Source: SIG701 sp045539595
GTDB lineage: Bacteria > Bacillota > Clostridia > Oscillospirales > CAG-272
Reading direction: 5' to 3'
DNA: 48,626 nt
NCBI GenBank assembly: GCA_045539595.1
Contig: JAZQFQ010000102.1
Coordinates: forward strand, 1 to 48,626
Shown here in pieces: positions 8,257-15,654 of the stretch; position 1 is the stretch's first letter; each line of letters opens with the position of its first letter. A program made the position numbers and the translations under genes. Below the pieces are notes generated by a model. The model had not been told where the DNA came from and did no database searches. It worked only from the letters and a program-made list of their open reading frames with translations.

Positions 8257-9639
8257 ATGTCTATGAAGAATACAGTGAAGAAAATCACAGCCGATGTGTG
8301 GCTGAATGTGCTGATCATTGCCTTGCTGGCCGCGCTGTTGGCACAGTGTGCTGTATATCTGGTAGAATATGCACACATGGGTAAGACCAGCGGTGATATT
8401 CCTTTTGAGATGCAGATGCTTTCTACCTCCGCCACGGATTCGCGGCGCAGTCTGGATGCGGCTATGCTGCAGCCAGCCTGTATCGGCATTACAGCGGATG
8501 GAAAAACATCTGCCGTAATGAATTCTGCCGCCGTTGTGGATGAGATTTATACCGACGTCAGCCGCTGCTTGTTTGAGGCTATGCAAAACGACGCGGTTTC
8601 CGTTTCGGAGAATATGTGGCAGCAGGCCCTGCAGCAGGATGCCTATGTGTACTTGCAGTACCCCAATGAGCTGCCGTATCAGGTAATCTTTGCGTTTGCC
8701 GCGGCCAAGGCGGAAAGCGATGTGCAGATTCGCCGTGCCGATTCCTATATCGGCGTCCGTGAGGTGATTCTGACGGCGGATACGGAGGGAAATTTGACGC
8801 AAATCCTGGTTCGCGGAGGAGAAAATGTGTATGCGTTTTCTCTGGATACCGCCATCCGAATGGATGTATTCACCGCGTATCCTCTCGCCTATTCCGAGGT
8901 TTTTTATAACGGTACCATGGATGATCTGGGTACTCATACGGAGTTTGTAACCACAGAGAAAATTTCCGCCAGAGACATCTATGCCTCCGTGGGCGGCACT
9001 TCCATGCTGCGTGCCAATCCCAATCACCTGGAAAACCTCTTCCGGCTCTTGAATTTCAATCCCGACAAATTGCGGTATCATATAGAAGCGGACGGTACCT
9101 ATGTATATGTGGAATCGCATGGTATTCTTCGTATGGATACCAGGACCATTGCGTATACCGCGGCAGAGCAGGGCGGTGTTTCGCTTTCAAAAATTGTAGG
9201 GCAGGACGCGTCGGGGGATATATATACCTACCTGCGTGCCGCATCCTATATCGTCGGTCGGCTGAATGATATGGATAATCAGTATACCGGTGGCGATGCA
9301 CAGCTTCGTCTGACATCGGTCTCTGCTGTGAACGGATCCGTGACGCTGGATTTTGCGTTTTACTCGGATAATGTGGAAATCTATACGAAATCCGGTAATT
9401 CGGGATTGTCCATCTCGTTTACAGGGGAGACAATCAGCAAAATTTCCTTTGAAATGATTGTGGTACGGCGCAGTCTGAGCGAACATCGACTGATGCTTCA
9501 GGCGTGGAGTAAAAAACAGCTGGCCGGCAGCAGTCCCGCTATCATGCGGCTGATCTATCGAATGGATGCGGAAGATATTGCAATTTCTGCGGAGTGGATG
9601 GCACAACTGGTGCGCGTGGAAGAAAGGGGCAGAAGATGA
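8257..9639 (+). CDS. YycH-like regulator of the WalK-type kinase
   Basis: 460 residues with one N-terminal membrane helix (VWLNVLIIALLAALLAQCAVYLV) and a long extracytoplasmic part with no enzyme motif. In Bacilli, YycH and YycI are single-pass proteins that interact with WalK through their membrane helices and lie directly after walK. Length, topology and position match YycH, but sequence similarity cannot be judged by eye. GGAGGGAGAG lies 8 bases before the ATG, which fixes the start. The stop overlaps the next start (ATGA), so the two products are probably made together. Confidence 0.7.
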   Translation: MSMKNTVKKITADVWLNVLIIALLAALLAQCAVYLVEYAHMGKTSGDIPFEMQMLSTSATDSRRSLDAAMLQPACIGITADGKTSAVMNSAAVVDEIYTDVSRCLFEAMQNDAVSVSENMWQQALQQDAYVYLQYPNELPYQVIFAFAAAKAESDVQIRRADSYIGVREVILTADTEGNLTQILVRGGENVYAFSLDTAIRMDVFTAYPLAYSEVFYNGTMDDLGTHTEFVTTEKISARDIYASVGGTSMLRANPNHLENLFRLLNFNPDKLRYHIEADGTYVYVESHGILRMDTRTIAYTAAEQGGVSLSKIVGQDASGDIYTYLRAASYIVGRLNDMDNQYTGGDAQLRLTSVSAVNGSVTLDFAFYSDNVEIYTKSGNSGLSISFTGETISKISFEMIVVRRSLSEHRLMLQAWSKKQLAGSSPAIMRLIYRMDAEDIAISAEWMAQLVRVEERGRR

Positions 9640-10556
9640 AGGGATGGCGCATAGTAAAAATCACATTGGCGTGTGTGCTTGCGGCCGCCAATGTGTTTAT
9701 GCTCGGATTTCTTCATTCCGTTTTTCGTCCCATGGAGTATATTCCGGAGGATGCTATCCGGCAGATGCGGGAATTGCTTCGAAAGGACGGTATCGTGATC
9801 CCGCAGGGCGTGGTCGATGGCCAGAAAATCGATCTGCCGATCTATGAGGGTGCGATGACGCAGGATTACTATACAGTCACGGCAAGCAAATTGAGCCGCA
9901 GCGGCGTATCGTTGACATTCGATGCCCCCAATGGTATGGTTGTATCCATGACCAATGGGGCCAGATGTGCATTTTACGATGGATTTGGTATCCGTTATAC
10001 GGCCCCCAATGCTCCGGAACATCATGTGCTGAGTTCCTTGGACGTGTCCGCTCTGTCACCCTTACCTCCGGCAGACGTGGAAACGGTGCGGGAAGTGATT
10101 GATGTGTTTTTGGATGGCGCTTCCTCGTCGAATTCCGCATTTCCCTATACGGTGGTGACTTGCGCCGGAGATACGGAAAACGGCATCCGGTACTGCGTGT
10201 GTGAGCAGGAAATGGGAGGCAGTCCCCTTATGGGCTTCCGGACGGTGTTTGCCGTGCAGAATGCCAAGGTTATCGGTATGAGTGGATCCTGGTGTTTTGC
10301 GTCGACCGGTGCAGCTTATTCTGCACAATTGCTGGATCAGATCAATATACTGTATAGTGTAAGAAACCGGATTTTGGATGAACGCGAGAGCACAGCCGAT
10401 GAGTGGGTGGAGATTGTATCTCTGGACCTTGGGTATGCTGTGTATTTCCGCGGCGATACGGAGAATTTTTATCTGATTCCTGCGTGGAATGTGCAGACGG
10501 ATGCAGGTGAAAACTATTGTATCAATGCGGTGGATGGTACATTATACACAAAATGA
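9636..10556 (+). CDS. YycI-like regulator of the WalK-type kinase
   Basis: 306 residues with an N-terminal membrane helix (IVKITLACVLAAANVFMLGFL) and an extracytoplasmic domain. The ending LIPAWNVQTDAGENYCINAVDG matches the way YycI/PepSY-like domains usually finish (a PAW motif, then a final beta strand with an INA segment). ATGA overlap with the preceding gene fixes the start. It is the last gene of the 2445-10556 run. The yycJ hydrolase that follows in Bacillus is absent; murA comes next under its own promoter. Confidence 0.7.
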   Translation: MKGWRIVKITLACVLAAANVFMLGFLHSVFRPMEYIPEDAIRQMRELLRKDGIVIPQGVVDGQKIDLPIYEGAMTQDYYTVTASKLSRSGVSLTFDAPNGMVVSMTNGARCAFYDGFGIRYTAPNAPEHHVLSSLDVSALSPLPPADVETVREVIDVFLDGASSSNSAFPYTVVTCAGDTENGIRYCVCEQEMGGSPLMGFRTVFAVQNAKVIGMSGSWCFASTGAAYSAQLLDQINILYSVRNRILDERESTADEWVEIVSLDLGYAVYFRGDTENFYLIPAWNVQTDAGENYCINAVDGTLYTK

Positions 10557-10631
10557 CGGGTCGTTTAATTTGCGATATTGTGTGAAAAGCACCAAATATG
10601 TGATCGCGATGAAAAAACTCGCAAAAAGCCC

Positions 10632-10660
10632 TTTCTTTTGTGGACGCAAATTGATATAAT
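10632..10660 (+). promoter_or_regulatory. Promoter of murA
   Basis: TTTCTT (10632-10637), a 17-base spacer and TATAAT (10655-10660). The predicted start near 10667 leaves an untranslated leader of about 136 bases before murA. Confidence 0.6.
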
Positions 10661-10696
10661 ATATATGTTAATCATTCCATAATGGATTCTTATGCT

Positions 10697-10744
10697 CGGA
10701 CGTAAGTGCACGGATCCGTTTTTCAGGGGTCGTGCTTACTTCCG
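10697..10744 (+). promoter_or_regulatory. Stem-loop in the murA leader
   Basis: CGGA-C-GTAAG-TG-CACG (10697-10712) pairs with CGTG-CTTAC-T-TCCG (10731-10744), an interrupted 13-bp stem around an 18-base loop. There is no following T-run, so it is not a simple terminator. I do not recognise a known riboswitch class. Confidence 0.5.
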
Positions 10745-10770
10745 TTATCCCGGATTATACGGAAAGGAAT

Positions 10771-10793
10771 AGATCTGTCCCCCCGACAGATTT
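10771..10793 (+). promoter_or_regulatory. Hairpin between SD and start codon of murA
   Basis: AGATCTGTC (10771-10779) pairs with GACAGATTT (10785-10793), nine pairs including one G-U, around a loop of five C. Immediately before it is AAAGGAAT, the only good SD, and nine bases after it comes the ATG. The SD would be at normal distance only if the hairpin is folded. Confidence 0.55.
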
Positions 10794-10802
10794 GGATTAT
10801 AT

Positions 10803-12098
10803 ATGGAAAAAATCGTTGTTCGCGGCGGAAATCCGCTTTTTGGCAACGTCGAGGTAAGCGGTATGAAAAATGCCGCCCTGCCTATAATATATGCGTGTGT
10901 TCTTGTAAAAAATAAGTGCATCATCGAAAACATCCCGGGCGTGCGGGACGTGACGGTTTCCTTCAACATCTTGCGTTCCATGGGTGCCTCCATTCGTATG
11001 CTGTCCAAAAACACCTACGAAATCGATTGTACCAACATCGATATCGAGTCTGTGCCTGTGGATTCTTTCCGCAAGATGCGTGCCTCCTACTATCTGCTCG
11101 GCGCGGAATTGGGACGCATGGGACGTGCTAAAGTCGGGTTCCCCGGCGGCTGTGACTTCGGTGAGCGCCCCATCGATCAGCACATCAAAGGTTTTGAAGC
11201 GCTGGGCGGTGTGGTAGACCTGGAGAACGGCAACATTTCCATCGAAGCCAAAGACGGCAAATTGGTGGGAACGAACATCTTCTTCGATTTGGTTTCCGTC
11301 GGCGCCACCATCAATATCATGCTGGCGGCGGTTACCGCGGAGGGAACTACCATCATCGATAACGCGGCCCGTGAACCCCACATCGTTGACTTGGCCAACT
11401 TCCTCAACACCTGCGGAGCCAACATCCGCGGTGCGGGTACCGATATGATCAAGATCAAAGGCGTTCCCAGCCTGCACGGCTGCACCTACGCCATCATTCC
11501 CGATATGATCGAGGCAGGTACATTTATGATTGCGGCGGCGGCCACCGGCGGCTGTGTGCGTATCAATAATGTAATTCCCAAGCATCTGGAGTCCATTGCG
11601 GCAAAACTGGATGAGATCGGTGTGACCGTAGAGGAGTTGGACGACGCGGTACTTGTGAAGGGCAGCAGTGAAATGACCCGTACCAGCGTAAAAACCCATC
11701 CTTATCCCGGTTTTCCCACGGATATGCATCCCCAGATGACGGTGCTGCTGACCCAGGCAAAGGGTGTCAGTTACATCACCGAGGGTGTGTATGAAAATCG
11801 CTTCCGCTATGTGGATGAGTTGCGACGCATGGGCGCACAAATCAAAGTGGACGGTCGTACCGCTATCATTGAAGGCGGCGATAAACTGAGTGCGGCCCCC
11901 GTGAAAGCGGTGGATCTCCGCGGCGGCGTGGCCATGATCATTGCTGGCTTGATTGCGGAGGGGGAGACCGAGGTGGAAGATATCCATCTCATCGAGCGCG
12001 GATACGATGATATCGTAGGCAAACTGCAGCACATCGGTGCAGATATCCGCAAAGTGATCCTGCCCGATGATGAGAATACGTTGGCAAAAGCAAACTAA
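10803..12098 (+). CDS. murA: UDP-N-acetylglucosamine 1-carboxyvinyltransferase
   Basis: First committed step of peptidoglycan synthesis: it transfers enolpyruvate from PEP to UDP-GlcNAc in the cytoplasm. 431 residues, the usual length. Lys22 and Asn23 in GMKNAALPI are conserved substrate contacts. Cys117 in FPGGCDFGERPIDQHI is the catalytic loop cysteine and the fosfomycin target, so the enzyme should be fosfomycin-sensitive in principle. No in-frame ATG, GTG or TTG lies between an upstream stop (10770-10772) and the ATG at 10803, so the start is certain although the adjacent SD is only GGA; see the hairpin at 10771-10793. It follows the WalRK-like operon and is followed by a small DUF1858 gene. 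Confidence 0.95.
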   Translation: MEKIVVRGGNPLFGNVEVSGMKNAALPIIYACVLVKNKCIIENIPGVRDVTVSFNILRSMGASIRMLSKNTYEIDCTNIDIESVPVDSFRKMRASYYLLGAELGRMGRAKVGFPGGCDFGERPIDQHIKGFEALGGVVDLENGNISIEAKDGKLVGTNIFFDLVSVGATINIMLAAVTAEGTTIIDNAAREPHIVDLANFLNTCGANIRGAGTDMIKIKGVPSLHGCTYAIIPDMIEAGTFMIAAAATGGCVRINNVIPKHLESIAAKLDEIGVTVEELDDAVLVKGSSEMTRTSVKTHPYPGFPTDMHPQMTVLLTQAKGVSYITEGVYENRFRYVDELRRMGAQIKVDGRTAIIEGGDKLSAAPVKAVDLRGGVAMIIAGLIAEGETEVEDIHLIERGYDDIVGKLQHIGADIRKVILPDDENTLAKAN

Positions 12099-12124
12099 TA
12101 AATTCATAATAGAGGTATAAAACA

Positions 12125-12328
12125 ATGGTAGTTACAAAAGAAACAATTATCGGCGATGTTCTGGATTACGATGTAGAAACCGCCAAGTTCTTCTTTGAGA
12201 TCGGTATGCATTGCCTCGGATGCCCTGCATCCCGCGGCGAGAGCATCGAGGATGCTTGTGCTGTGCACAATACTGATCCCACCGAGTTGGTGAAGAAGCT
12301 GAACGAGTATTTCGCTGAAAAGAAATAA
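12125..12328 (+). CDS. DUF1858 domain protein with CxxC motif
   Basis: 67 residues, full length for a stand-alone DUF1858 protein. The segment MHCLGCPAS carries Cys30 and Cys33, a CxxC after a histidine that could bind metal or form a redox disulfide. Such domains are also found fused to or near hybrid-cluster and disulfide-related proteins, but the function is not established. AGAGGT lies 8 bases before the ATG. It begins 26 bases after murA and is followed by a terminator. Confidence 0.85.
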   Translation: MVVTKETIIGDVLDYDVETAKFFFEIGMHCLGCPASRGESIEDACAVHNTDPTELVKKLNEYFAEKK

Positions 12329-12336
12329 GAAAACAG

Positions 12337-12359
12337 ACGGCGGGTTACCCCGCCGTTTT
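12337..12359 (+). terminator. Rho-independent terminator after the DUF1858 gene
   Basis: ACGGCGGG (12337-12344) and CCCGCCGT (12349-12356), with TTTT formed from the end of the stem. It ends only 7 bases before the first ATG of trmK, so read-through must supply that gene unless an unseen promoter exists. Confidence 0.8.
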
Positions 12360-12366
12360 GCATAGT

Positions 12367-13095
12367 ATGATGAAACAGTTACATGATTTGCCCATGACCG
12401 ATGCCCGCCTGCGCCTGGCGGCATCCTTTGTCCGCCCCGGATGCGTTCCATGTGATGTGGGAACGGATCACGCCTATCTGCCGATTTGGCTGATTCTGTC
12501 CGGTATCAGCCCTCGCGCCGTGGTGTCTGACGTGAATGCGTCCCCTCTGGATAACGCCCGGGAAAATGCGGCCCGCTTCGGCTGTACGTCCCGCCTGTCT
12601 TTTTATCTGGCGGACGGCTTGAACGGAATCGATCTGGAAAATGAACAGGTGCAGGATATCCTCATCTGCGGGATGGGCGGTGAGCTGATCGCGCGGATTC
12701 TGGAGAATTCCGAATATACCCGGCGGCCGGGTGTGAAATGCATTTTGCAGCCTATGTCTTCTGTCGTGGATCTGCGGCAGTATCTGGCGCGCCGCGGCTA
12801 CCGGATCGAGGACGAAAAACTGGCGGGCGCTGCGGGAAAGATCTATACCTGCCTCCATGTGTCCTACGATGGCGTGGTCCGGGATCCTTCTCCCGTGGAA
12901 TTGCTTCTCGGGGAAGCCCATATCCGCCGCGGACAGGCAGGGAGCCAGTGGTTTTCCGACTACCTGATTCGCGAGATCCGTTCGGTGGAGAAACGCCGGA
13001 ACGGCCTCGCCGCCGGCGGACACGCTGCTGCCTTTGAGGACGATCTGCTGGCGGAACTACATAAAATTGCTGAAAGTGAAGGTGTTGTACTATGA
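12367..13095 (+). CDS. trmK: tRNA (adenine22-N1)-methyltransferase
   Basis: Methylates N1 of A22 in the D-loop of bacterial tRNAs using S-adenosylmethionine. About 242 residues. The Rossmann motif CDVGTDHAYLPIWL (usual IGTDHAYLPI) and the DILICGMGGELIARIL segment are diagnostic for TrmK/YtqB-family proteins. The start is uncertain: ATG at 12367 or 12370 directly follows the terminator hairpin with no SD, and ATG at 12394 begins nearer the conserved region. The four-base overlap with the Nif3-family gene is the common trmK-nif3 pairing in Firmicutes. Confidence 0.88.
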   Translation: MMKQLHDLPMTDARLRLAASFVRPGCVPCDVGTDHAYLPIWLILSGISPRAVVSDVNASPLDNARENAARFGCTSRLSFYLADGLNGIDLENEQVQDILICGMGGELIARILENSEYTRRPGVKCILQPMSSVVDLRQYLARRGYRIEDEKLAGAAGKIYTCLHVSYDGVVRDPSPVELLLGEAHIRRGQAGSQWFSDYLIREIRSVEKRRNGLAAGGHAAAFEDDLLAELHKIAESEGVVL

Positions 13096-13856
13096 CGATT
13101 CGCGATCTGTACCGCGCTCTTGATGAAATGTATCCCCGATCCCTTTCCTGCGATTGGGACAACGACGGCTTTATGCTCTGCGCCGATCCGGACAGGGAAG
13201 TGACCCGCGTTCTGCTCGCGTTGGATGCGTCTGACGAGGCAATTTCCTATGCGGCGGAGAATGGGTGTCAGGTGCTTCTCACCCATCATCCTCTTTTGTT
13301 TCGTCCTTTGCGCAGTGTTACTCCCGATTCATTGAGCGGGAAACGTGCCCTGTCTGCGGTTCGTTCCGATGTGGCGGTTATGTCCTTTCATACCCGCCTG
13401 GACGCGGGTCAGGGTGGCGTTAACGATGCCCTGGTGGAAACGCTGGGATTCACCTCGGCCGGTACTTTTGGCGATGACGGTGCTCCCACGTTGGGACGGA
13501 TCGTTCATCTGAATGAAGAAATGCCCCTGGCGGATTTTGCCGCCCACGTGAAGGCCAGATTGGGATGTCCCATGATCCAGTATGCAGGAAAACGGCCTGT
13601 CAAGACGGTGGCGCTGGTTGGCGGCGGTGGAGGGGATTTTATTTATCCCGCTTTGGCCGCTGGCGCTGATACGCTGATCACCGGCGATTCCGGGTATAAT
13701 ATTACCCTGGATGCGGCAGATGACGGCATCAACGTGATCCAGGCCGGTCACTACTACACGGAGGCACCTGTTTTGTCCCGCCTGGCGGATATATGCAGGA
13801 ATCTTACCGGTGCGGAGTGCTTGTTCTTCGACAGCAATCCCATCAAAGTCCTGTAA
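13092..13856 (+). CDS. Nif3-like dinuclear metal centre protein
   Basis: 254 residues of the NIF3/YqfO family, hexameric toroids with a two-metal centre. Ligand candidates are His65 and His66 in LLTHHPLLF, Asp104 in FHTRLDAGQGGVND, and the late His and Glu in VIQAGHYYTEAPVL. Some annotations call members GTP cyclohydrolase I type 2, but that activity is doubtful. It lacks the PII-like insertion seen in longer YqfO proteins, so it is the short form. GAAGG precedes the ATG by 9 bases, and it overlaps trmK by ATGA. Confidence 0.9.
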   Translation: MTIRDLYRALDEMYPRSLSCDWDNDGFMLCADPDREVTRVLLALDASDEAISYAAENGCQVLLTHHPLLFRPLRSVTPDSLSGKRALSAVRSDVAVMSFHTRLDAGQGGVNDALVETLGFTSAGTFGDDGAPTLGRIVHLNEEMPLADFAAHVKARLGCPMIQYAGKRPVKTVALVGGGGGDFIYPALAAGADTLITGDSGYNITLDAADDGINVIQAGHYYTEAPVLSRLADICRNLTGAECLFFDSNPIKVL

Positions 13857-13858
13857 AT

Positions 13859-13893
13859 CAAAAAACGCAGAATCGGCTGATTCTGCGTTTTTT
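13859..13893. terminator. Bidirectional terminator
   Basis: A-run, ACGCAGAATC, loop GGCT, GATTCTGCGT, T-run. It serves the Nif3-family gene on the plus strand and the convergent ThyX-like gene on the minus strand. Confidence 0.9.
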
Positions 13894-13901
13894 CTTTATG
13901 A

Positions 13902-14522
13902 TTATTCTCTTACCGCAATGAATTCCTTTGCATAGGGAAGTGTCAGAATCCAGTCGCACAGTACATGCCACTCCGCCAGTTTGTGATAACGGCGGGCATA
14001 ATAGATGTTGCTCAGATTCTCATAGTTAAGGGTACAGGTCCGCATCTGATTGTAGGAGGAGGGAAGCAGCTGAATCATGTCGTGCCAGTAAGACAACTCC
14101 TTGGTCTCCACAAACTTAACACGCTGTTTCTCCAGCAGGGCGATCACGGAATCCAGACAGGCCAGCGCTTCCTCGCTCATGCGGTCACAGCTGAAATCGG
14201 CTCTCTCAAAGGATTTGGCGTGAATCTTATGCATGGTGGAGGTGGAATTGGCCACCGTGCCCACCTTGTAGGTGTCGAATTCTTTCCACCAGTACAGCGG
14301 TGCTGTGATGTCCACCGATACGAAAATCTGCCGCAGGAATTTTCGATGATCCGTGCCGGCTACAGCGAGCCGATGGCCGAAATCCACATCCACCGGACCC
14401 AGCGAAAAAATGCCGTTCTCATCGTAGCCGCTGTCGCTTTTTGCCCAACTGTTCATGGGGTTGCGTGCGCCGCGGATGGCGTTGTCCAGATTCATAACAG
14501 AAGTTCTTTCAATTAGGATCAT
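13902..14522 (-). CDS. ThyX-like conserved protein, no recognisable active-site motif
   Basis: 206 residues. The central part ITAPLYWWKEFDTYKVGTVANSTSTMHKI resembles in shape the ThyX segment APLxVxRQWxRHRxxSxNExSxRY (flavin-dependent thymidylate synthase), but the arginines and histidine of the ThyX motif RHRxxS are replaced. I infer a ThyX-fold relative of unknown activity; a plain conserved hypothetical is the alternative. AAAGGAG lies 6 bases before the ATG at 14522, and a near-perfect promoter precedes it, so it is a well-expressed single-gene unit. Many upstream in-frame codons exist but read through the oppositely oriented spoIIQ-like gene and are not part of this protein. Confidence 0.6.
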   Translation of the reverse strand: MILIERTSVMNLDNAIRGARNPMNSWAKSDSGYDENGIFSLGPVDVDFGHRLAVAGTDHRKFLRQIFVSVDITAPLYWWKEFDTYKVGTVANSTSTMHKIHAKSFERADFSCDRMSEEALACLDSVIALLEKQRVKFVETKELSYWHDMIQLLPSSYNQMRTCTLNYENLSNIYYARRYHKLAEWHVLCDWILTLPYAKEFIAVRE

Positions 14523-14559
14523 GGCGGGCTCCTTTGTTCGTCGCGATATATTTACTGAT

Positions 14560-14588
14560 ATTATAGTACAAAACCGGAGCAATGTCAA
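14560..14588 (-). promoter_or_regulatory. Strong sigma-A promoter of the ThyX-like gene
   Basis: On the minus strand, TTGACA (14588-14583), a 17-base spacer, TATAAT (14565-14560). All twelve consensus bases match. Confidence 0.9.
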
Positions 14589-14616
14589 TTTCGCTTGCCA
14601 AAATATTCGAATCATC

Positions 14617-14645
14617 GTATAAATGTGTGATTTGTGGCAAAAATA
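14617..14645 (+). promoter_or_regulatory. Sigma-F-type (forespore) promoter
   Basis: GTATA (14617-14621), 14 bases, then GGCAAAAATA (14636-14645). This fits the Bacillus sigma-F pattern GYATA, about 15 bases, GGNNANAMTR at every defined base. It stands about 65 bases before a SpoIIQ-like gene, and spoIIQ is a known sigma-F target. Confidence 0.6.
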
Positions 14646-14709
14646 CCTTCGCAGGAATTTAGAAAATCCATCCCCGGGCGTGACAGCACAGGGGAGAAAG
14701 GTTGAAACC

Positions 14710-15474
14710 ATGAATAACAGCAAGCAAGTAAACAGACAAAATCGCGTTCTTGTGATTACCATCGCCGTGATCCTCGCTTTTGCCGCCGTGCTGGTGTGCC
14801 TGACAGTGATGCAGGATCGCCGTGAGAAACCCGCGCCGCTCCCTCCCGCCGATTCCGCAACCGATGCGGGAACAGCCGGCAGTGCCCCCACCACATCACA
14901 TACGAATAAGGAATTCCCCGTGCCCCTGACACCGGCCGATTCTGCCGACACCACAGCATCGAGTGAATCGGATACCACCGCCGCCATGGAGCCGGAGGAA
15001 ATCGTTGAGCCGGTGAATGCGGAGGATGTTCTGCCGAACTTCATTGCACCGGTGGCAGGGATGGTTACGAAATCCCATACTGTTGATGTGCCCGTGTATT
15101 CGCTGACTATGGAAGATTACCGCACCCATTGCGGTGTGGATATCGTGTCCACCAGTGGGGCGGCGGTTTGTGCCGCAGCGGATGGCACGATTGCCGAGAT
15201 CTGGGAAGAGCCCATGATGGGCGTGTGTCTGTCTATTGAGCATACAGGCGGTGCGCGCAGCATCTATAAGAATCTGGCACCGCAGCTGCCGGACGGTATA
15301 GCGGTGGGCGCGTCGGTGAAAGCGGGAGAGCGTATTGCCGCCATCGGAGAAAGTGCTTTGATGGAGGTGGCGGAATCACCCCACCTTCATTACGAATTGG
15401 AGATCGACGGTGTGTGTGTGAACCCGGCGGACTATATGCTCATCGGATCCGAGGATACCGGATACGAAGGATAA
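14710..15474 (+). CDS. SpoIIQ-like M23 peptidase-family membrane protein
   Basis: 254 residues: an N-terminal membrane helix (RVLVITIAVILAFAAVLVCLTV), a Pro/Ser/Thr-rich linker to about residue 110, then an M23/LytM domain. Zinc ligands are present in THCGVD (HxxxD) and HLHYEL (HxH). The catalytic His that usually reads YxHL is Asn in SIYKNLAPQLPDGI, the form I associate with SpoIIQ proteins of Clostridia. SpoIIQ sits in the forespore membrane and joins SpoIIIAH across the engulfing septum. A sigma-F-type promoter upstream supports that identity. GGGGAGAAAGG precedes the ATG. A hairpin with a T-run follows. Plain cell-wall endopeptidase is the alternative. Confidence 0.75.
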   Translation: MNNSKQVNRQNRVLVITIAVILAFAAVLVCLTVMQDRREKPAPLPPADSATDAGTAGSAPTTSHTNKEFPVPLTPADSADTTASSESDTTAAMEPEEIVEPVNAEDVLPNFIAPVAGMVTKSHTVDVPVYSLTMEDYRTHCGVDIVSTSGAAVCAAADGTIAEIWEEPMMGVCLSIEHTGGARSIYKNLAPQLPDGIAVGASVKAGERIAAIGESALMEVAESPHLHYELEIDGVCVNPADYMLIGSEDTGYEG

Positions 15475-15481
15475 AGAACAT

Positions 15482-15521
15482 GGCGGGACTGTCGTTTGGT
15501 GCGGCGGTCCCGCTGTTTTTT
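15482..15521 (+). terminator. Terminator after the spoIIQ-like gene
   Basis: GCGGGAC (15483-15489) pairs with GTCCCGC (15507-15513), followed by TGTTTTTT. Confidence 0.7.
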
Positions 15522-15567
15522 GGGGAATTTTCGTGAAAAACAGAATGTTCACACAGATATACTTGAT

Positions 15568-15595
15568 TTTGGTCGCCGACGTGGTATCATATAAT
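15568..15595 (+). promoter_or_regulatory. Probable promoter of the GHL10-amidase gene
   Basis: TTTGGT (15568-15573), 16 bases, TATAAT (15590-15595). The -10 is embedded in CATATAATA, which also fits a sigma-K-like -10 (CATANNNTA), but no AC lies at the right distance upstream. Confidence 0.5.
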
Positions 15596-15654
15596 AGAAT
15601 ACGTATAGCCCGCATATATTGAATAGAAATGATGCTTTAACGGGGTACTGCACT

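Noticed and set aside
6583..9120. An 845-residue open frame on the minus strand across the WalK-like kinase and YycH-like genes
   Set aside because: Composition is His/Gln/Ile-rich with no domain, and it mirrors the codon pattern of the real plus-strand genes.
14523..15044. N-terminal extension of the ThyX-like protein to 380 residues
   Set aside because: It reads backward through the spoIIQ-like gene; promoter and SD place the start at 14522.
15586..15598. Sigma-K promoter for the GHL10-amidase gene
   Set aside because: CATATAATA fits the -10, but no AC is found 16-17 bases upstream; a sigma-A reading is at least as good.
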